DNA of 46,104 nucleotides from Leptospira biflexa (GTDB lineage: Bacteria; Spirochaetota; DYNZ01). Positions within the stretch are counted from its first letter, which is position 1. Every line of letters begins with the position of its first letter. Below the pieces are notes generated by a model. That model was not told the origin of the DNA, searched no databases, and was given only the letters and a program-made list of their open reading frames with translations. Of this stretch, positions 20,443 to 29,281 are shown piece by piece. Both the position numbers and the translations under genes were made by a program. The stretch covers positions 1 through 46,104 of the forward strand of contig DYNZ01000019.1 in assembly GCA_020720805.1 (NCBI GenBank). Reading direction: 5' to 3'.

Positions 20443-21348
20443 CTAACCCTCCAGCTCTGACAGGATTTTTTCATAATCAAGGCGTTCATCTCTATTCTTG
20501 AAACGAAGGTAGTGCAGTTTAGGAGAGTTTTTTCGGAATCGCTCCAGACCCTTGCAGGCGTCGGTATAGCAGAGAACAACCAGCGGCACTCCCTGATGCT
20601 CCGAGCGACCGGCTTGGATCAGAGCCTCCACATCGTGGCCGTTGACCTTGAGAACTTTGGCTCCAAAGGAGCGGAGCCGTTCATCGAGTGGTTCTATGTT
20701 CATGACATCTTCCATTTTACCGTCGCACTGTTGGCCATTGACATCCACAAAGATTTTGATATTGTCGAGACAGTAGTGCTTCATAACCTGTAGTGCTTCC
20801 CAGGTCTGCCCAATCTGAAATTCGCCGTCCGACATAAAGATCCACTGGATACCTGGATCGAGCTTTCTCTTGCGCACCAGAGCGCTGCCTGCGGCCTGGC
20901 TGATACCCTGTCCCAGGGAACCGGTTGTGACCTCCATGCCAGGGGAGTGCTCTGCTCCAATCATCTCGACACTGCTGCCATCCTGATTGAAGTGATCCAG
21001 CCCATCCGCACTCATGCGTCCACTTTCGATGAGAACAGTATAAAGCACAAGGGCGTAGTGTGCCGGAGAGAGATAAAAACGGTCGAAGCCAAAGGAGTGG
21101 CCTCCGTTAAAGTCCGCACCTGTAAAATAGGCCTTGTTGCTCTTCGAGGGAACTCCAGGAAAGGGCTTCGGGGCAAGGGGTCTCTCTACAGGAGAGAGCT
21201 TCATTAGCTCAAGGTAGAGTGTAGCCAGGATTTCAGCGCTGGAGCAGGCCTGGGACATATAGCCGCCATTGTTGTGGATGGTGTGTTTGAGCACCTTGAT
21301 GCGAATATTGTGGGCCGCTTTTTGAATCTGTTCTTTACTTGTAGTCAT
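20443..21348 (-). CDS. Split transketolase, N-terminal subunit
   Basis: The 301-residue product is the thiamine-pyrophosphate-binding half of a transketolase. The diphosphate-binding motif is SDGEFQIGQTWEAL through VDVNGQQ, the usual GDGE...N pattern with Ser in first place. Substrate-side features GSLGQGISQAAGSAL and the early His in IHNNGGYMSQACSSAEIL are present. ATG 21348 has AAAGGA seven bases upstream, while the earlier in-frame start at 21447 lacks one. It is the first gene of an operon with the C-terminal subunit and the RuBisCO-like protein, each separated by a single base. A strong terminator just upstream (21482-21504) isolates it from nrdJ, so the operon needs its own promoter in 21349-21480. 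Confidence 0.9.
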   Translation of the reverse strand: MTTSKEQIQKAAHNIRIKVLKHTIHNNGGYMSQACSSAEILATLYLELMKLSPVERPLAPKPFPGVPSKSNKAYFTGADFNGGHSFGFDRFYLSPAHYALVLYTVLIESGRMSADGLDHFNQDGSSVEMIGAEHSPGMEVTTGSLGQGISQAAGSALVRKRKLDPGIQWIFMSDGEFQIGQTWEALQVMKHYCLDNIKIFVDVNGQQCDGKMEDVMNIEPLDERLRSFGAKVLKVNGHDVEALIQAGRSEHQGVPLVVLCYTDACKGLERFRKNSPKLHYLRFKNRDERLDYEKILSELEG

Positions 21349-21481
21349 GGGCGATCCTTTCCCAGGTGTAAGAGTTGGGCAAAAATTGAGTTTATGGAAA
21401 CAGACGGATTTTGAATAGAGTGCGTAGATCGACAGCGGAGACGTCAACCAGATATCCGATCTACCATCTCTGTTTGTGCAT

Positions 21482-21504
21482 AAAAAAAGCGGCCCGAAGG
21501 CCGC
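21482..21504 (-). terminator. Rho-independent terminator of nrdJ
   Basis: On the minus strand, GCGGCC and GGCCGC form a six-pair GC stem around the tetraloop TTCG, followed by seven T. It begins about 25 bases after the nrdJ stop codon. The other side also has four T, so it could act weakly in both directions. Confidence 0.92.
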
Positions 21505-21528
21505 CTTTTCCCTCTAAGGGTGAGCGTT

Positions 21529-24500
21529 TTAGGAGCAACCAAGGGAGTTGCCGCAGTTGAGACATTTGTAGCAGGTGCCGTTGCGTACAGTCAGGTGTCC
21601 GCAGATGTTGCATTGGGGAGCGTCTCCCATCAATTCAGCCATGTGTTGGTCTAGCTGATCATGGTGGCGGCCTTCACTCTTCTCTCTTTGTACTGCTTTC
21701 CCTTTGATCGATTGTGGTGCGCTAGGGTGAGAGGCTCTCTTTTTTTCCTCTTCCTTGGTGGTTTCGCAGTAGGTGTCGATATCCCCCAGTGGTATGGTGT
21801 CAAACAGTGAGTTGGCAGAGGAGCTCTGGACAGGATGGTCTTCGGAGTCCAGCTCATCTGCCGTGCTTGGCTTGACCTGGAGAAAATCTGTCCTGTTCAG
21901 ATATTCGTAACCAAGAACCCGGAAAATAAAGTCCAGTATCGATGTAGAGCTCTTGATATATGGGTGATCCGTCATGCCATGAGGTTCAAAACGGGTAAAG
22001 GTAAAGGAGTTTACAAATTTTTCAAGAGGAACACCATATTGTAGGCCTATGGAGATCGATATAGCAAAGCAGTTGAGTATGCTTCTGTAGGAGGCTCCCT
22101 CTTTGTACATATCAATAAAGATTTCGCCGAGGTTACCGTCATCGTACTCCCCTGTGCGCAGAAAAACCTTATGGCCGCTGACAGAGGATTCGAGGGTAAA
22201 GCCTTTTCTTTTAATGGGAAGGCTTTTTCTGACACCGCGACGAACAGAGGGGACAGTGACAACCTCAGCAGCCGGACTCTTTTGTTCCGTTTCCGCGCTG
22301 CTCTCCTCTGCACTGGAAGGTTGCGTCCCCAGGGGTTGGCCATGCTTGGAGCCATCCCGATAGATTGCAACCGCTTTGACGCCGCGCTTCCAGGCCTCGA
22401 CGTAGATCTCGCGGATGTCGCCTACAGTAGCGTGGTTAGGAAGGTTTACAGTCTTGGATATCGCTCCGGATAAAAAGGGCTGTACTGCTGCCATCATCTT
22501 GATATGACCCATAGGCTGAATGTAGCGCTGACCTATGCCGCATTTATTGGCGCAGTCAAAAACAGGGTAGTGCTCTGGTTTGAGGTGAGGAGCCCCCTCC
22601 AGGGTTTGGGAGCCGTTGACATAAATCTGAATGGCGGCGATCTCTTCGCTGGTAAAGCCTTTGGCCCGCAACGAGGCGGGATGAATATGAGGGGTATAGG
22701 TATCCAGACTCATATATTGTGCGATAGCGGCATTGGCTTCGCGAATCTCCTGTTCGCTGAAAAGAGCGCGGATGGATAGCCCTTTGCTGTTCGCAGAGTT
22801 TTTATCAAAGTAGGGAGCCCCTTCGAGGGTACCGTGGCCTGTGGCATAGTGGCCGATAGAATCGATCTGGGGTTGCGAATAGCCCAGAGTTGCCAGCGCC
22901 TGGGGAATGGAATGGTTAATGATTTTGAAATAGCCGCCTCCAGCCAGTTTTTTGAATTTGACCAGAGCATAATCAGGCTCGACGCCTGTTGTATCGCAGT
23001 CCATAAGAAGCCCAATTGTTCCTGTGGGCGCAAGCAGGGTGGTTTGGGCATTGCGGAATCCGTATTTTCGTCCAAGCTCCAGAGCCTGGTTCCACGAGTC
23101 CAACGCGGCGTCGAGGATGGGTCGTGGCGCCAGGTTGCGGTCAATTTGAAGGGTGTGCTCCTGGTGTTTGGCAATGACCTGTAGCATCGCTGAGCGGTTT
23201 TCTTTATACCCGGCAAAGGCGCCGATCTGCTCGGCCAACTCAGCGGAAACCTTGTAAGCCTCGCCAGTCATCAGGGAGGTAATGGCGCCGGCAACCGCAA
23301 AGGATTTTTCGCTATCGTAGGGAATGCCAAGAGTCATGAGCAGCGTGCCAAGATTGGCGTATCCCAGGCCAAGGGGGCGGAAACGGACACTGCTTTGGGC
23401 GATTCGTTGGGTTGGATAAGCGGCAAAACTGACCACAATCTCCTGTGCTACGATAAAGGTTCTGATAGCGCTACGAAATGCTTCAACTTGAAAGCTTCCA
23501 TCAGGTTTCAGAAATTTTTTCAAATTCAAAGAGGCAAGGTTGCATGCGCTGTCATCCAGAAACATAAATTCGGAGCACGGGTTAGAGCCATTGATTCGGC
23601 CGGATTCTGGACAGGTATGCCATGTGTTGCAGGTATTGTCAAACTGGACGCCAGGATCGGCAACCTTCCACGCCGCCTCGCAAACCTTGTCAAAAAGATC
23701 ACGGGCTTTATGGGTTTCAAAGATTTCTCCGCTGGTTCGCAATCTGGTGTGCCACTCCTTATCCTGCTCGACTGCGCGCATGAAATCATCGCTGATGCGC
23801 ACAGAGTTGTTGGAGTTTTGTCCGGCTACCGTCTGGTACGCTTCGCCTTCAAATCCTGAGGAGTATCCAGCCTTCATCAGTGCGTGGGCCTTCTCCTCCT
23901 CCTTAACCTTCCAGGAAATAAAGTCCACAATTTCAGGATGATCCATATCAAGGACTACCATTTTGGCTGCCCGGCGCGTTGTACCACCAGACTTCGTTGC
24001 GCCGGCTCCGCGGTCGAGAACTTCCAGAAAGGACATCAAACCGGAGGAAGTACCCCCTCCGCTGAGTTTCTCATGTTTGCTGCGCACATTGGAAAAGTTT
24101 GTGCCTGTGCCGGAACCATATTTAAACAATTTTGCCTCATTTTTTGCTAGCTCAAAAATGGACATCAGGTCATCATCAATAGATTGAATGAAACAGGCGG
24201 AAAGCTGTGGGTGGGTGTAGGCGTCCGTAGTTTCCGTAAGTGCGCCACTTTTTTCATCAGCCAGCCAGTTGCCGCCGCTGCCATCAATTCCATAAATCTG
24301 CTTAAGGCCAAGGTTGAACCAGACAGGGCTGTTGAAAGCACCGCTCTGGGTTAGTAGAAGATAGGCTAACTCATCCTCAAAGATTTGCGCTGCTTCAGCG
24401 TCTTTAAAATAACCGCGTTTTTCACCCTCCATGCGCAGGGTATGGCAGATCCGGAATACAGGCTGACGGATGCTAGTCTCGCTGCCCGTGCCGGGTATGC

Positions 24501-24846
24501 CAGCTTTTCTAAAATATTTTGACACAAGGATATCCGTTGCCAATTGACTAAACTGCTCAGGAACCTCAACATCCTTCATCTCAAAAACTACGGTACCGTC
24601 AGGTTCACGGATAACAGATGTCTTTTTAGCATAGGATATCTGGTCGTATGGGCTCAACCCTTTTTTTGTAAAAAACCTGCGAAAGTGCAATCCTCCCAGG
24701 ATCTCTTTAAAAGAAATTTCTGAAGTACTGTTTCCCTGGTCTTCTGTAAGCGGACTGTCCGGATTGCCAGAGGAGTGCTTTGGCGTGCTTATTTTATCAA
24801 GAAAATTTAATTCAGGTGTTGTAACATTTAGATCCTGGACAGCCAC
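21529..24846 (-). CDS. nrdJ: Adenosylcobalamin-dependent (class II) ribonucleotide reductase
   Basis: This 1105-residue enzyme reduces ribonucleotides to deoxyribonucleotides with adenosylcobalamin as radical source. Recognised features are SACFIQSIDDD near residue 215 (first redox Cys), the glycine-rich GSGTGTNFSNVRS, NPCSEFMFLDDSACNLASL near 422 (active-site Cys region) and LLAPTGTIGLLMDCDTTGVE near 612. An Arg/Lys-rich linker follows near 860. The C-terminus, with CNICGH, CYKCLNCG and a final Cys, can bind zinc and may replace the redox Cys pair. The long form fits the NrdJ/NrdZ type common in bacteria. No NrdB or NrdG partner lies nearby, consistent with class II. No cobalamin-riboswitch box was found in the 416-base upstream region, which instead holds palindromes and a plus-strand terminator. 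Confidence 0.96.
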   Translation of the reverse strand: MAVQDLNVTTPELNFLDKISTPKHSSGNPDSPLTEDQGNSTSEISFKEILGGLHFRRFFTKKGLSPYDQISYAKKTSVIREPDGTVVFEMKDVEVPEQFSQLATDILVSKYFRKAGIPGTGSETSIRQPVFRICHTLRMEGEKRGYFKDAEAAQIFEDELAYLLLTQSGAFNSPVWFNLGLKQIYGIDGSGGNWLADEKSGALTETTDAYTHPQLSACFIQSIDDDLMSIFELAKNEAKLFKYGSGTGTNFSNVRSKHEKLSGGGTSSGLMSFLEVLDRGAGATKSGGTTRRAAKMVVLDMDHPEIVDFISWKVKEEEKAHALMKAGYSSGFEGEAYQTVAGQNSNNSVRISDDFMRAVEQDKEWHTRLRTSGEIFETHKARDLFDKVCEAAWKVADPGVQFDNTCNTWHTCPESGRINGSNPCSEFMFLDDSACNLASLNLKKFLKPDGSFQVEAFRSAIRTFIVAQEIVVSFAAYPTQRIAQSSVRFRPLGLGYANLGTLLMTLGIPYDSEKSFAVAGAITSLMTGEAYKVSAELAEQIGAFAGYKENRSAMLQVIAKHQEHTLQIDRNLAPRPILDAALDSWNQALELGRKYGFRNAQTTLLAPTGTIGLLMDCDTTGVEPDYALVKFKKLAGGGYFKIINHSIPQALATLGYSQPQIDSIGHYATGHGTLEGAPYFDKNSANSKGLSIRALFSEQEIREANAAIAQYMSLDTYTPHIHPASLRAKGFTSEEIAAIQIYVNGSQTLEGAPHLKPEHYPVFDCANKCGIGQRYIQPMGHIKMMAAVQPFLSGAISKTVNLPNHATVGDIREIYVEAWKRGVKAVAIYRDGSKHGQPLGTQPSSAEESSAETEQKSPAAEVVTVPSVRRGVRKSLPIKRKGFTLESSVSGHKVFLRTGEYDDGNLGEIFIDMYKEGASYRSILNCFAISISIGLQYGVPLEKFVNSFTFTRFEPHGMTDHPYIKSSTSILDFIFRVLGYEYLNRTDFLQVKPSTADELDSEDHPVQSSSANSLFDTIPLGDIDTYCETTKEEEKKRASHPSAPQSIKGKAVQREKSEGRHHDQLDQHMAELMGDAPQCNICGHLTVRNGTCYKCLNCGNSLGCS

Positions 24847-24890
24847 GATTGTCTCCTTAAAAATTGTACAAAGATTTTTTTCAATTCACC

Positions 24891-24910
24891 ATGCATAATA
24901 TTTTATGCAT
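24891..24910. promoter_or_regulatory. Near-perfect AT-rich palindrome before nrdJ
   Basis: The 20-base sequence from ATGCATAATA to TTTTATGCAT is a near-perfect dyad about 45 bases upstream of the nrdJ start. It directly adjoins an ATTATAAT core that could act as a -10 element on either strand. It may be an operator for nrdJ. It does not fit the NrdR box well. Confidence 0.4.
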
Positions 24911-24919
24911 ATTATAATA

Positions 24920-25041
24920 CTACATAATACGGCCAGGAAATAAAAAAATCTCCCGCCTTTTCTCGAAATATACCGAATTTCGCGCGAGCGAGATATCCGG
25001 CTTTTTATAACTACGCCAATCGGTGTAGTTAAATTTTTTTT
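24920..25041 (+). ncRNA. Possible small RNA with its own terminator, opposite nrdJ leader
   Basis: On the plus strand a TATAAT (24913-24918) is followed by about 120 bases with a hairpin near 24961-24993 (CTCGAAAT paired with ATTTCGCGCGAG, imperfectly). A clean terminator at 25008-25041 ends it. No open frame uses it. The only reason to suggest an RNA is that a strong plus-strand terminator stands here with no plus-strand gene before it. The -35 is poor. It could instead be leader structure of the nrdJ message read on the other strand. Confidence 0.35.
25008..25041 (+). terminator. Rho-independent terminator on the plus strand
   Basis: TAACTACGCC pairs with GGTGTAGTTA as ten pairs including one G-U, around the loop AATC, followed by AA and eight T. 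On the minus strand the same stem has an A-C mismatch and no T run, so the orientation is plus. No protein gene lies immediately upstream on that strand. Confidence 0.7.
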
Positions 25042-25262
25042 ATAATGTACCTACTCAAAATTACCGGCAACTTTGCTTGTCGGCAAAAAAATAAATTATT
25101 TATAAAAAATATTACGGAATAAAAAGTCCGAAAACATGTCAAAGTTTGACCGTTTATTTTAGTCTGGATTGATTACCAGGTCAGCAGATATCTATTATTT
25201 TGGATATTATTTTTTGGGGAAGGATGTCTGATTTTTCCGCATTTCTCAAAAAGACCCCCTGC

Positions 25263-25511
25263 TTACCTTAGATTCCTATGGCTGCCGTCGCAGAAAGGTG
25301 GATTCTGCGTCCGTTTGCACATACACAGGGCAACCTCTTTTTTCTGTGCTATTTCAAAGCGAACCGATTTGAATGGAGTGGTTTTATGGCTGCCATCGCA
25401 AAAGGGTTGCTTTTGGGAGCGACCGCAACTGCTCCAGGAGTGCGTTCCTGGCTCGATTTCCAAAACAACAGGCTTGTTGTCGGCTGCTATGGGTTGGTCA
25501 TCGGAAGCCAT
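25263..25511 (-). CDS. Twin CDGSH iron-sulfur domain protein
   Basis: The 82-residue product holds two CDGSH iron-sulfur motifs. One is CGRSQKQPFCDGSH at about residues 29-42, the other CMCKRTQNPPFCDGSH at about 63-78. Each uses three Cys and one His to hold a redox-active [2Fe-2S] cluster. Bacterial twin-CDGSH proteins are thought to act in iron-sulfur or redox homeostasis. ATG 25511 has GGAG about nine bases upstream; an in-frame TTG six bases earlier was not chosen. It stands alone between nrdJ and the tatA-like gene. Confidence 0.9.
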   Translation of the reverse strand: MASDDQPIAADNKPVVLEIEPGTHSWSSCGRSQKQPFCDGSHKTTPFKSVRFEIAQKKEVALCMCKRTQNPPFCDGSHRNLR

Positions 25512-25858
25512 ATTCAAATCTCCAGTTTTTTTGTACCCTTATATTAATCCACAGGGATCTGAAAGTCAAGTCAGAACTTTGAAAAACCGCAAGAAAAAAA
25601 GTGCCGTTGAGCTATAAATTTTGGTCCATCACAAAAAGGGGGTGGTAATGTGAGCCCCAAAATCTTATTTTTACCAATGAGGATTTCTTAAAAATTTGTA
25701 CTGGCAAATATACGAATTTTGTCTCACTCTTTCGGAAAAAATCTATCCTAAATATTGAGATATTGCGAAGAGTGTCTTTTTCGCAGTATAAAAACACGTT
25801 ACAAATGCAGCGAACGCAAAGTATCCTACTAGGTTGGAAAGGCAATCGGGCGAAGGCG
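25512..25858. other. Intergenic region before the tatA-like gene
   Basis: This is a divergent gap between the twin-CDGSH and tatA-like genes. Short frames exist in both directions but none has a convincing start, composition or family. It likely holds promoters for both genes; none could be defined. Confidence 0.5.
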
Positions 25859-26089
25859 ATGGGATTAGGTTATACAGAATTGATTATCATTGTCGGTATT
25901 TTTTTGCTTGCCTTCGGCAGCAAAGCTCTACCGATGATTGCCCGTAATATGGGTAATAGCGTCCAGGATCTAAAAGCAGATATTGGTAAGGAGCTAATTA
26001 AAGAAGAGACCCGCCTGCTCCAGGATGAGGTGCAGCAGATCAAGGAGAGTATCCAGATCAACGACAGCGAGTCTGGAAAGCGTCATTAA
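25859..26089 (+). CDS. tatA: TatA/E-family twin-arginine translocase subunit
   Basis: The 76-residue product begins with a short periplasmic stretch and a single membrane helix, LGYTELIIIVGIFLLAFG. The Glu at position 7 and the FG hinge are typical of TatA/TatE. An amphipathic helix (SKALPMIARNMGNSVQDLKADI) and an acidic charged tail follow (quoted helix start: SKALPMIARNMGNS). TatA subunits polymerise to form the pore for folded proteins carrying RR signal peptides. No tatC or tatB is seen in the window. ATG 25859 was chosen because it puts the Glu in the usual place; the longer frame from 25763 adds 32 atypical residues. The lipoprotein gene follows within 18 bases, suggesting an operon. 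Confidence 0.8.
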   Translation: MGLGYTELIIIVGIFLLAFGSKALPMIARNMGNSVQDLKADIGKELIKEETRLLQDEVQQIKESIQINDSESGKRH

Positions 26090-26107
26090 CGAATGGGGTT
26101 TGTTACG

Positions 26108-26689
26108 ATGTTTTTTGTGAAGCGAGCGCGGATCGCAAGAATCCTCACGATCTCTTTTCTTTTTATCAGTTTTTTCGGGATGATCTCCTGTTCAGGAAAA
26201 TATAGCGATGTACGCTCCCTGCTGCGGGATGCCATCAAGGCAATGGACTCCTTTTCCAAGGAGATGGCCTCAGCAGAAAGTGGCCATCAGGCGGCACAAG
26301 CCATTGACCGTTTTGTCCTCTTCTTGGAAAAAAATGGAAAGAGAATGGCGGAGATCGACAGCCGCTACCCTGAATTGGCGGAAGCCTTCCAGAATCAGCC
26401 CGGGGATCTGCCCGCTGATCTCCTGGAACTAAACCGTACATTCAGGGAGGTTAGCAAAAAAGCTATGGGTCGGGAGTTGGCTGCCAAGTTTGCCCAATTT
26501 GGCATGGATCAGGAGGTAGTGGCAGCTCGCGGGAGATTGCAGAATGTACTGATCCTATTGCAGCAGAAGCAGACTGAGGGAATGGCGCCAGACCCTTCCC
26601 CCTCAAATGTGGATGAACAGGGCAATACCCAGGAGAGCGCCCCTGTGGAAAAGAGCAGGTTGCGACCTTATAAGGCGAAACCTGAATAG
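26108..26689 (+). CDS. Helical lipoprotein of unknown function
   Basis: The 193-residue product has a lipoprotein signal peptide ending FFGMISC, giving SCSGKYSDVRS after processing. The mature part is almost all predicted helix with many Lys, Glu and Gln (for example LLRDAIKAMDSFSKEMA and QNVLILLQQKQ), then a disordered Pro/Glu/Asn tail. It resembles a small periplasmic coiled-coil protein. No family was recognised. ATG 26108 has GGGG about eight bases upstream and places the hydrophobic core correctly; the ATG at 26093 would add five residues. It follows the tatA-like gene and may be cotranscribed, with no functional link shown. Confidence 0.7.
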   Translation: MFFVKRARIARILTISFLFISFFGMISCSGKYSDVRSLLRDAIKAMDSFSKEMASAESGHQAAQAIDRFVLFLEKNGKRMAEIDSRYPELAEAFQNQPGDLPADLLELNRTFREVSKKAMGRELAAKFAQFGMDQEVVAARGRLQNVLILLQQKQTEGMAPDPSPSNVDEQGNTQESAPVEKSRLRPYKAKPE

Positions 26690-26926
26690 TTGAAAAAAAC
26701 AATCCTCTTTGCAAAAGCTGCAAACTTCTTATATAATTTTCAAATTGTTTGTATTGAATAAATTGTTTCATGATTTCTAATTATATATCGTATCTTATAG
26801 AAAGCTCTGCTCTCTTTTTATGCCAGAGTTTGATCCATATTGTTCAGGGGTAGGTGGTTTTTCAGGCTGATATTGGAAAGCTGTCGGCTGAGAAAAACGG
26901 AATGGTTCCCTTATAGGGCGGTGTCT

Positions 26927-29281
26927 ATGTTTCAAAAATGGTTATATTTTGTACTGCTTCTTGTCGGTATCCAATCCTGTGGTGGCAGTGATGGCGCATT
27001 GGACACCGCGGCTGCTGATTACAAATTGGCCAGCTCTCCACCTGTACTTGTGGCCGCGCGCTCGGTTGGTAATACCGCAGTTGAGCTAACCTTTTCGATC
27101 GCCCTTGATGATAGCTCCCTTGATCTGAGCAAGATCACCATTATAGATGAAGGGAGCCAACCTTTAACGGTAAGCGCTCTCCAGGTGAATCGGGAGATAG
27201 TTACCCTGACCACCGCTTCACAGCAGGCTATCTCCTATATTGTAACGATCGTTCAGATCAGTAGCGTCAATCAGATTGTGCAGCAGACAGTCACCGGACT
27301 CTTTTGGGGTACTGCGGATAGCACCACGGGAGTCTCTCTGAGTTCTGCTAGCGGTATTACCAGCGAGAATGGTCAGACAGCCAGCTTTACTGTTGCTCTG
27401 GCAAAGGCGCCTACTGCAGATGTAACCTTAAGCTTTACCTCCAGTAACTCAGCGGAGGGAACAGTTTCGCCTGCAAACCTAACATTTACCGCTACCAATT
27501 GGAATCAAGAGCAGACCATTTTGGTGACAGGGGTGGATGATGGCGCTGTGGATGGGGATCAGGTTTTCTCCATTCAGATTGCCTCCAGCAGTCTAGACTT
27601 AAATTATCATAATCTCGCGATTTCCTCGATCAGCATGACCAATCTGGACAATGATGGGGCACAGATTCTTGTAAGCAATATCAACAGCACCGTTTCAGAG
27701 GGCGGCAGCAGTGCTCAATTTACCATGCGTCTGACCCAGGCTCCAACAGCGGATGTAAATGTAGCCCTGAGCAGCAGCGATCTGACAGAGGGAACTGTCA
27801 CTCCGGCAACCATAACTTTTACCACGGGAAATTGGTCCATTGATCAGGTTGTCACAGTGACGGGGGTGGATGACGCTCTTGTGGATGGAAGCCAGGGTTT
27901 TACCGTTATGACAGCACCGGCATCGAGTTCGGATGGAAATTATAATGGAAAAAATCCGGTGGATGTCCCGGTTATCAATATGGACAACGATTCTGCAGGT
28001 TTTACCATCAGCTCTATCACAGGCAATACTACGGAAAATGGCGGAACAGCGACTTTTACTGTTCGCCTGAATACAGCTCCGTCGGGGGATGTGACCGTGA
28101 ATATATCCTCTAGCGATCTCAGCGAGGGAACGGTTTCCCCTGCCTCCTTGACCTTTACCTCTCTTAATTATGCGACCTCCCAAAGCGTAACCGTGACCGG
28201 AGTCAATGACACAGCTGTGGACGGAGATATCAGCTATTCTATCATATTATCTGCTGCGACCAGCACCGATGCGAACTACAACGGGTTGAATCCCCCAGAC
28301 ATGGCTCTTCAGAATATTGACAATGATGAAAGCTCTACCTTTGATCCAGCAACCTATGGCGGTTATTACAAAACAATCACCATTAATACCGGAGCCTCAG
28401 CCATTCCGGATTCCTACTCTGTGAAATACACCTTTGACCATGCCGCATTGGTAAGCGGATCGAAATCCAATGCAGACGGCTCAGATGTCCGCTTAGTCTA
28501 TACTCCTGACGGTGGCACCACCTGGCTGGAGATCAGCCGGGTTCTGGATGATGCCTCGAGTTGGAATAACGTAGTCACCGCTATCTGGTTCAAGACCCAG
28601 GCTGCAGTAGCGTCCGGTTCGACAGATTCCAATTATCGGATCTATTATCGCAATGCCGTTACATCAGGAGCCCTGAGCAGTAAATCCAATGTATTTGATA
28701 TCTATGACGATTTTACGAACCTCGACCAGTGGGCTTTGTGGCAGGATGACGGTGACAGCTCACCCCAATCCCAGACTGTGGCGATTAATTCCAGCTGCGG
28801 CACGGCAGACAACTCCTGTGTGGAGATCAATTCTGGTGGCAGCCTGCTTGGCGGGATTCGCCATAAAAGCTATGTCATGAATAACGCGACGGACTTTATT
28901 GTGTTTGCAAAGGCGAAGCAGTCTAGCGCGGCAGTGGATATGGCTCCCTTTATCTGGTATGCTAACAGTTCGACTGGAAAGGCTTATGCCTATCAGACAA
29001 ATGCAACGGCCAACCGATATGCCCTGCTTGCGGATAGCTCCCAGGCCGACGGAACTGAAACTGCAATTGATACAGATGTAGCCAGCGATCCTTTCGCTGA
29101 TACCATTTGGCATGAGTTTCAACTGCATCATTACACGGACGGCTCCCTTAAGGTGTGGCGCGATGGATCGCAGCAGTTTCCTGTTTTGGGGGGGTACGAA
29201 CCGGGGCTTAAAAAGTATGCAGGATGGAGTTATTACAATGACTGCGGCAAATATGACTGCAACGTTAACAACTCCCGTTGA
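26927..29281 (+). CDS. Calx-beta repeat and DUF2341 surface lipoprotein, 5' part
   Basis: This 784-residue frame starts with a lipoprotein signal peptide (LLLVGIQSC). An Ig-like domain precedes three repeats of about 110 residues, each with SEGTVSPA-type loops, V[TD]GV[DN]D..VDGD and a closing DNDE/DND. These match Calx-beta domains that bind calcium. A DUF2341 domain follows from about residue 480 (SVKYTFDHAALVSG and WLEISRVLDDASS), then a LamG-like segment. Such proteins are usually surface adhesins or carbohydrate binders. The frame runs to TGA 29281 with GLKKYAGWSYYNDCGK, but the DUF2341 end reads on in another frame at about 30290-30362. ATG 26927 was chosen because 26840 would put 29 non-signal residues first. 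The downstream junction is discussed in the next entry. Confidence 0.8.
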   Translation: MFQKWLYFVLLLVGIQSCGGSDGALDTAAADYKLASSPPVLVAARSVGNTAVELTFSIALDDSSLDLSKITIIDEGSQPLTVSALQVNREIVTLTTASQQAISYIVTIVQISSVNQIVQQTVTGLFWGTADSTTGVSLSSASGITSENGQTASFTVALAKAPTADVTLSFTSSNSAEGTVSPANLTFTATNWNQEQTILVTGVDDGAVDGDQVFSIQIASSSLDLNYHNLAISSISMTNLDNDGAQILVSNINSTVSEGGSSAQFTMRLTQAPTADVNVALSSSDLTEGTVTPATITFTTGNWSIDQVVTVTGVDDALVDGSQGFTVMTAPASSSDGNYNGKNPVDVPVINMDNDSAGFTISSITGNTTENGGTATFTVRLNTAPSGDVTVNISSSDLSEGTVSPASLTFTSLNYATSQSVTVTGVNDTAVDGDISYSIILSAATSTDANYNGLNPPDMALQNIDNDESSTFDPATYGGYYKTITINTGASAIPDSYSVKYTFDHAALVSGSKSNADGSDVRLVYTPDGGTTWLEISRVLDDASSWNNVVTAIWFKTQAAVASGSTDSNYRIYYRNAVTSGALSSKSNVFDIYDDFTNLDQWALWQDDGDSSPQSQTVAINSSCGTADNSCVEINSGGSLLGGIRHKSYVMNNATDFIVFAKAKQSSAAVDMAPFIWYANSSTGKAYAYQTNATANRYALLADSSQADGTETAIDTDVASDPFADTIWHEFQLHHYTDGSLKVWRDGSQQFPVLGGYEPGLKKYAGWSYYNDCGKYDCNVNNSR

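Noticed and set aside
24847-25262. Cobalamin riboswitch before nrdJ
   Set aside because: The conserved B12 box (GCCACTG-like) is absent from both strands of this region, and the hairpins seen do not fit the riboswitch layout.
27695-28183. 162-residue minus-strand frame
   Set aside because: It is an antisense shadow of the Calx-beta repeats with no start site and an unlikely composition.
27300-28340. Direct repeats that could suggest a CRISPR or satellite
   Set aside because: They are three protein-coding Calx-beta repeats of about 330 bases in one frame, with no spacers and diverged DNA.
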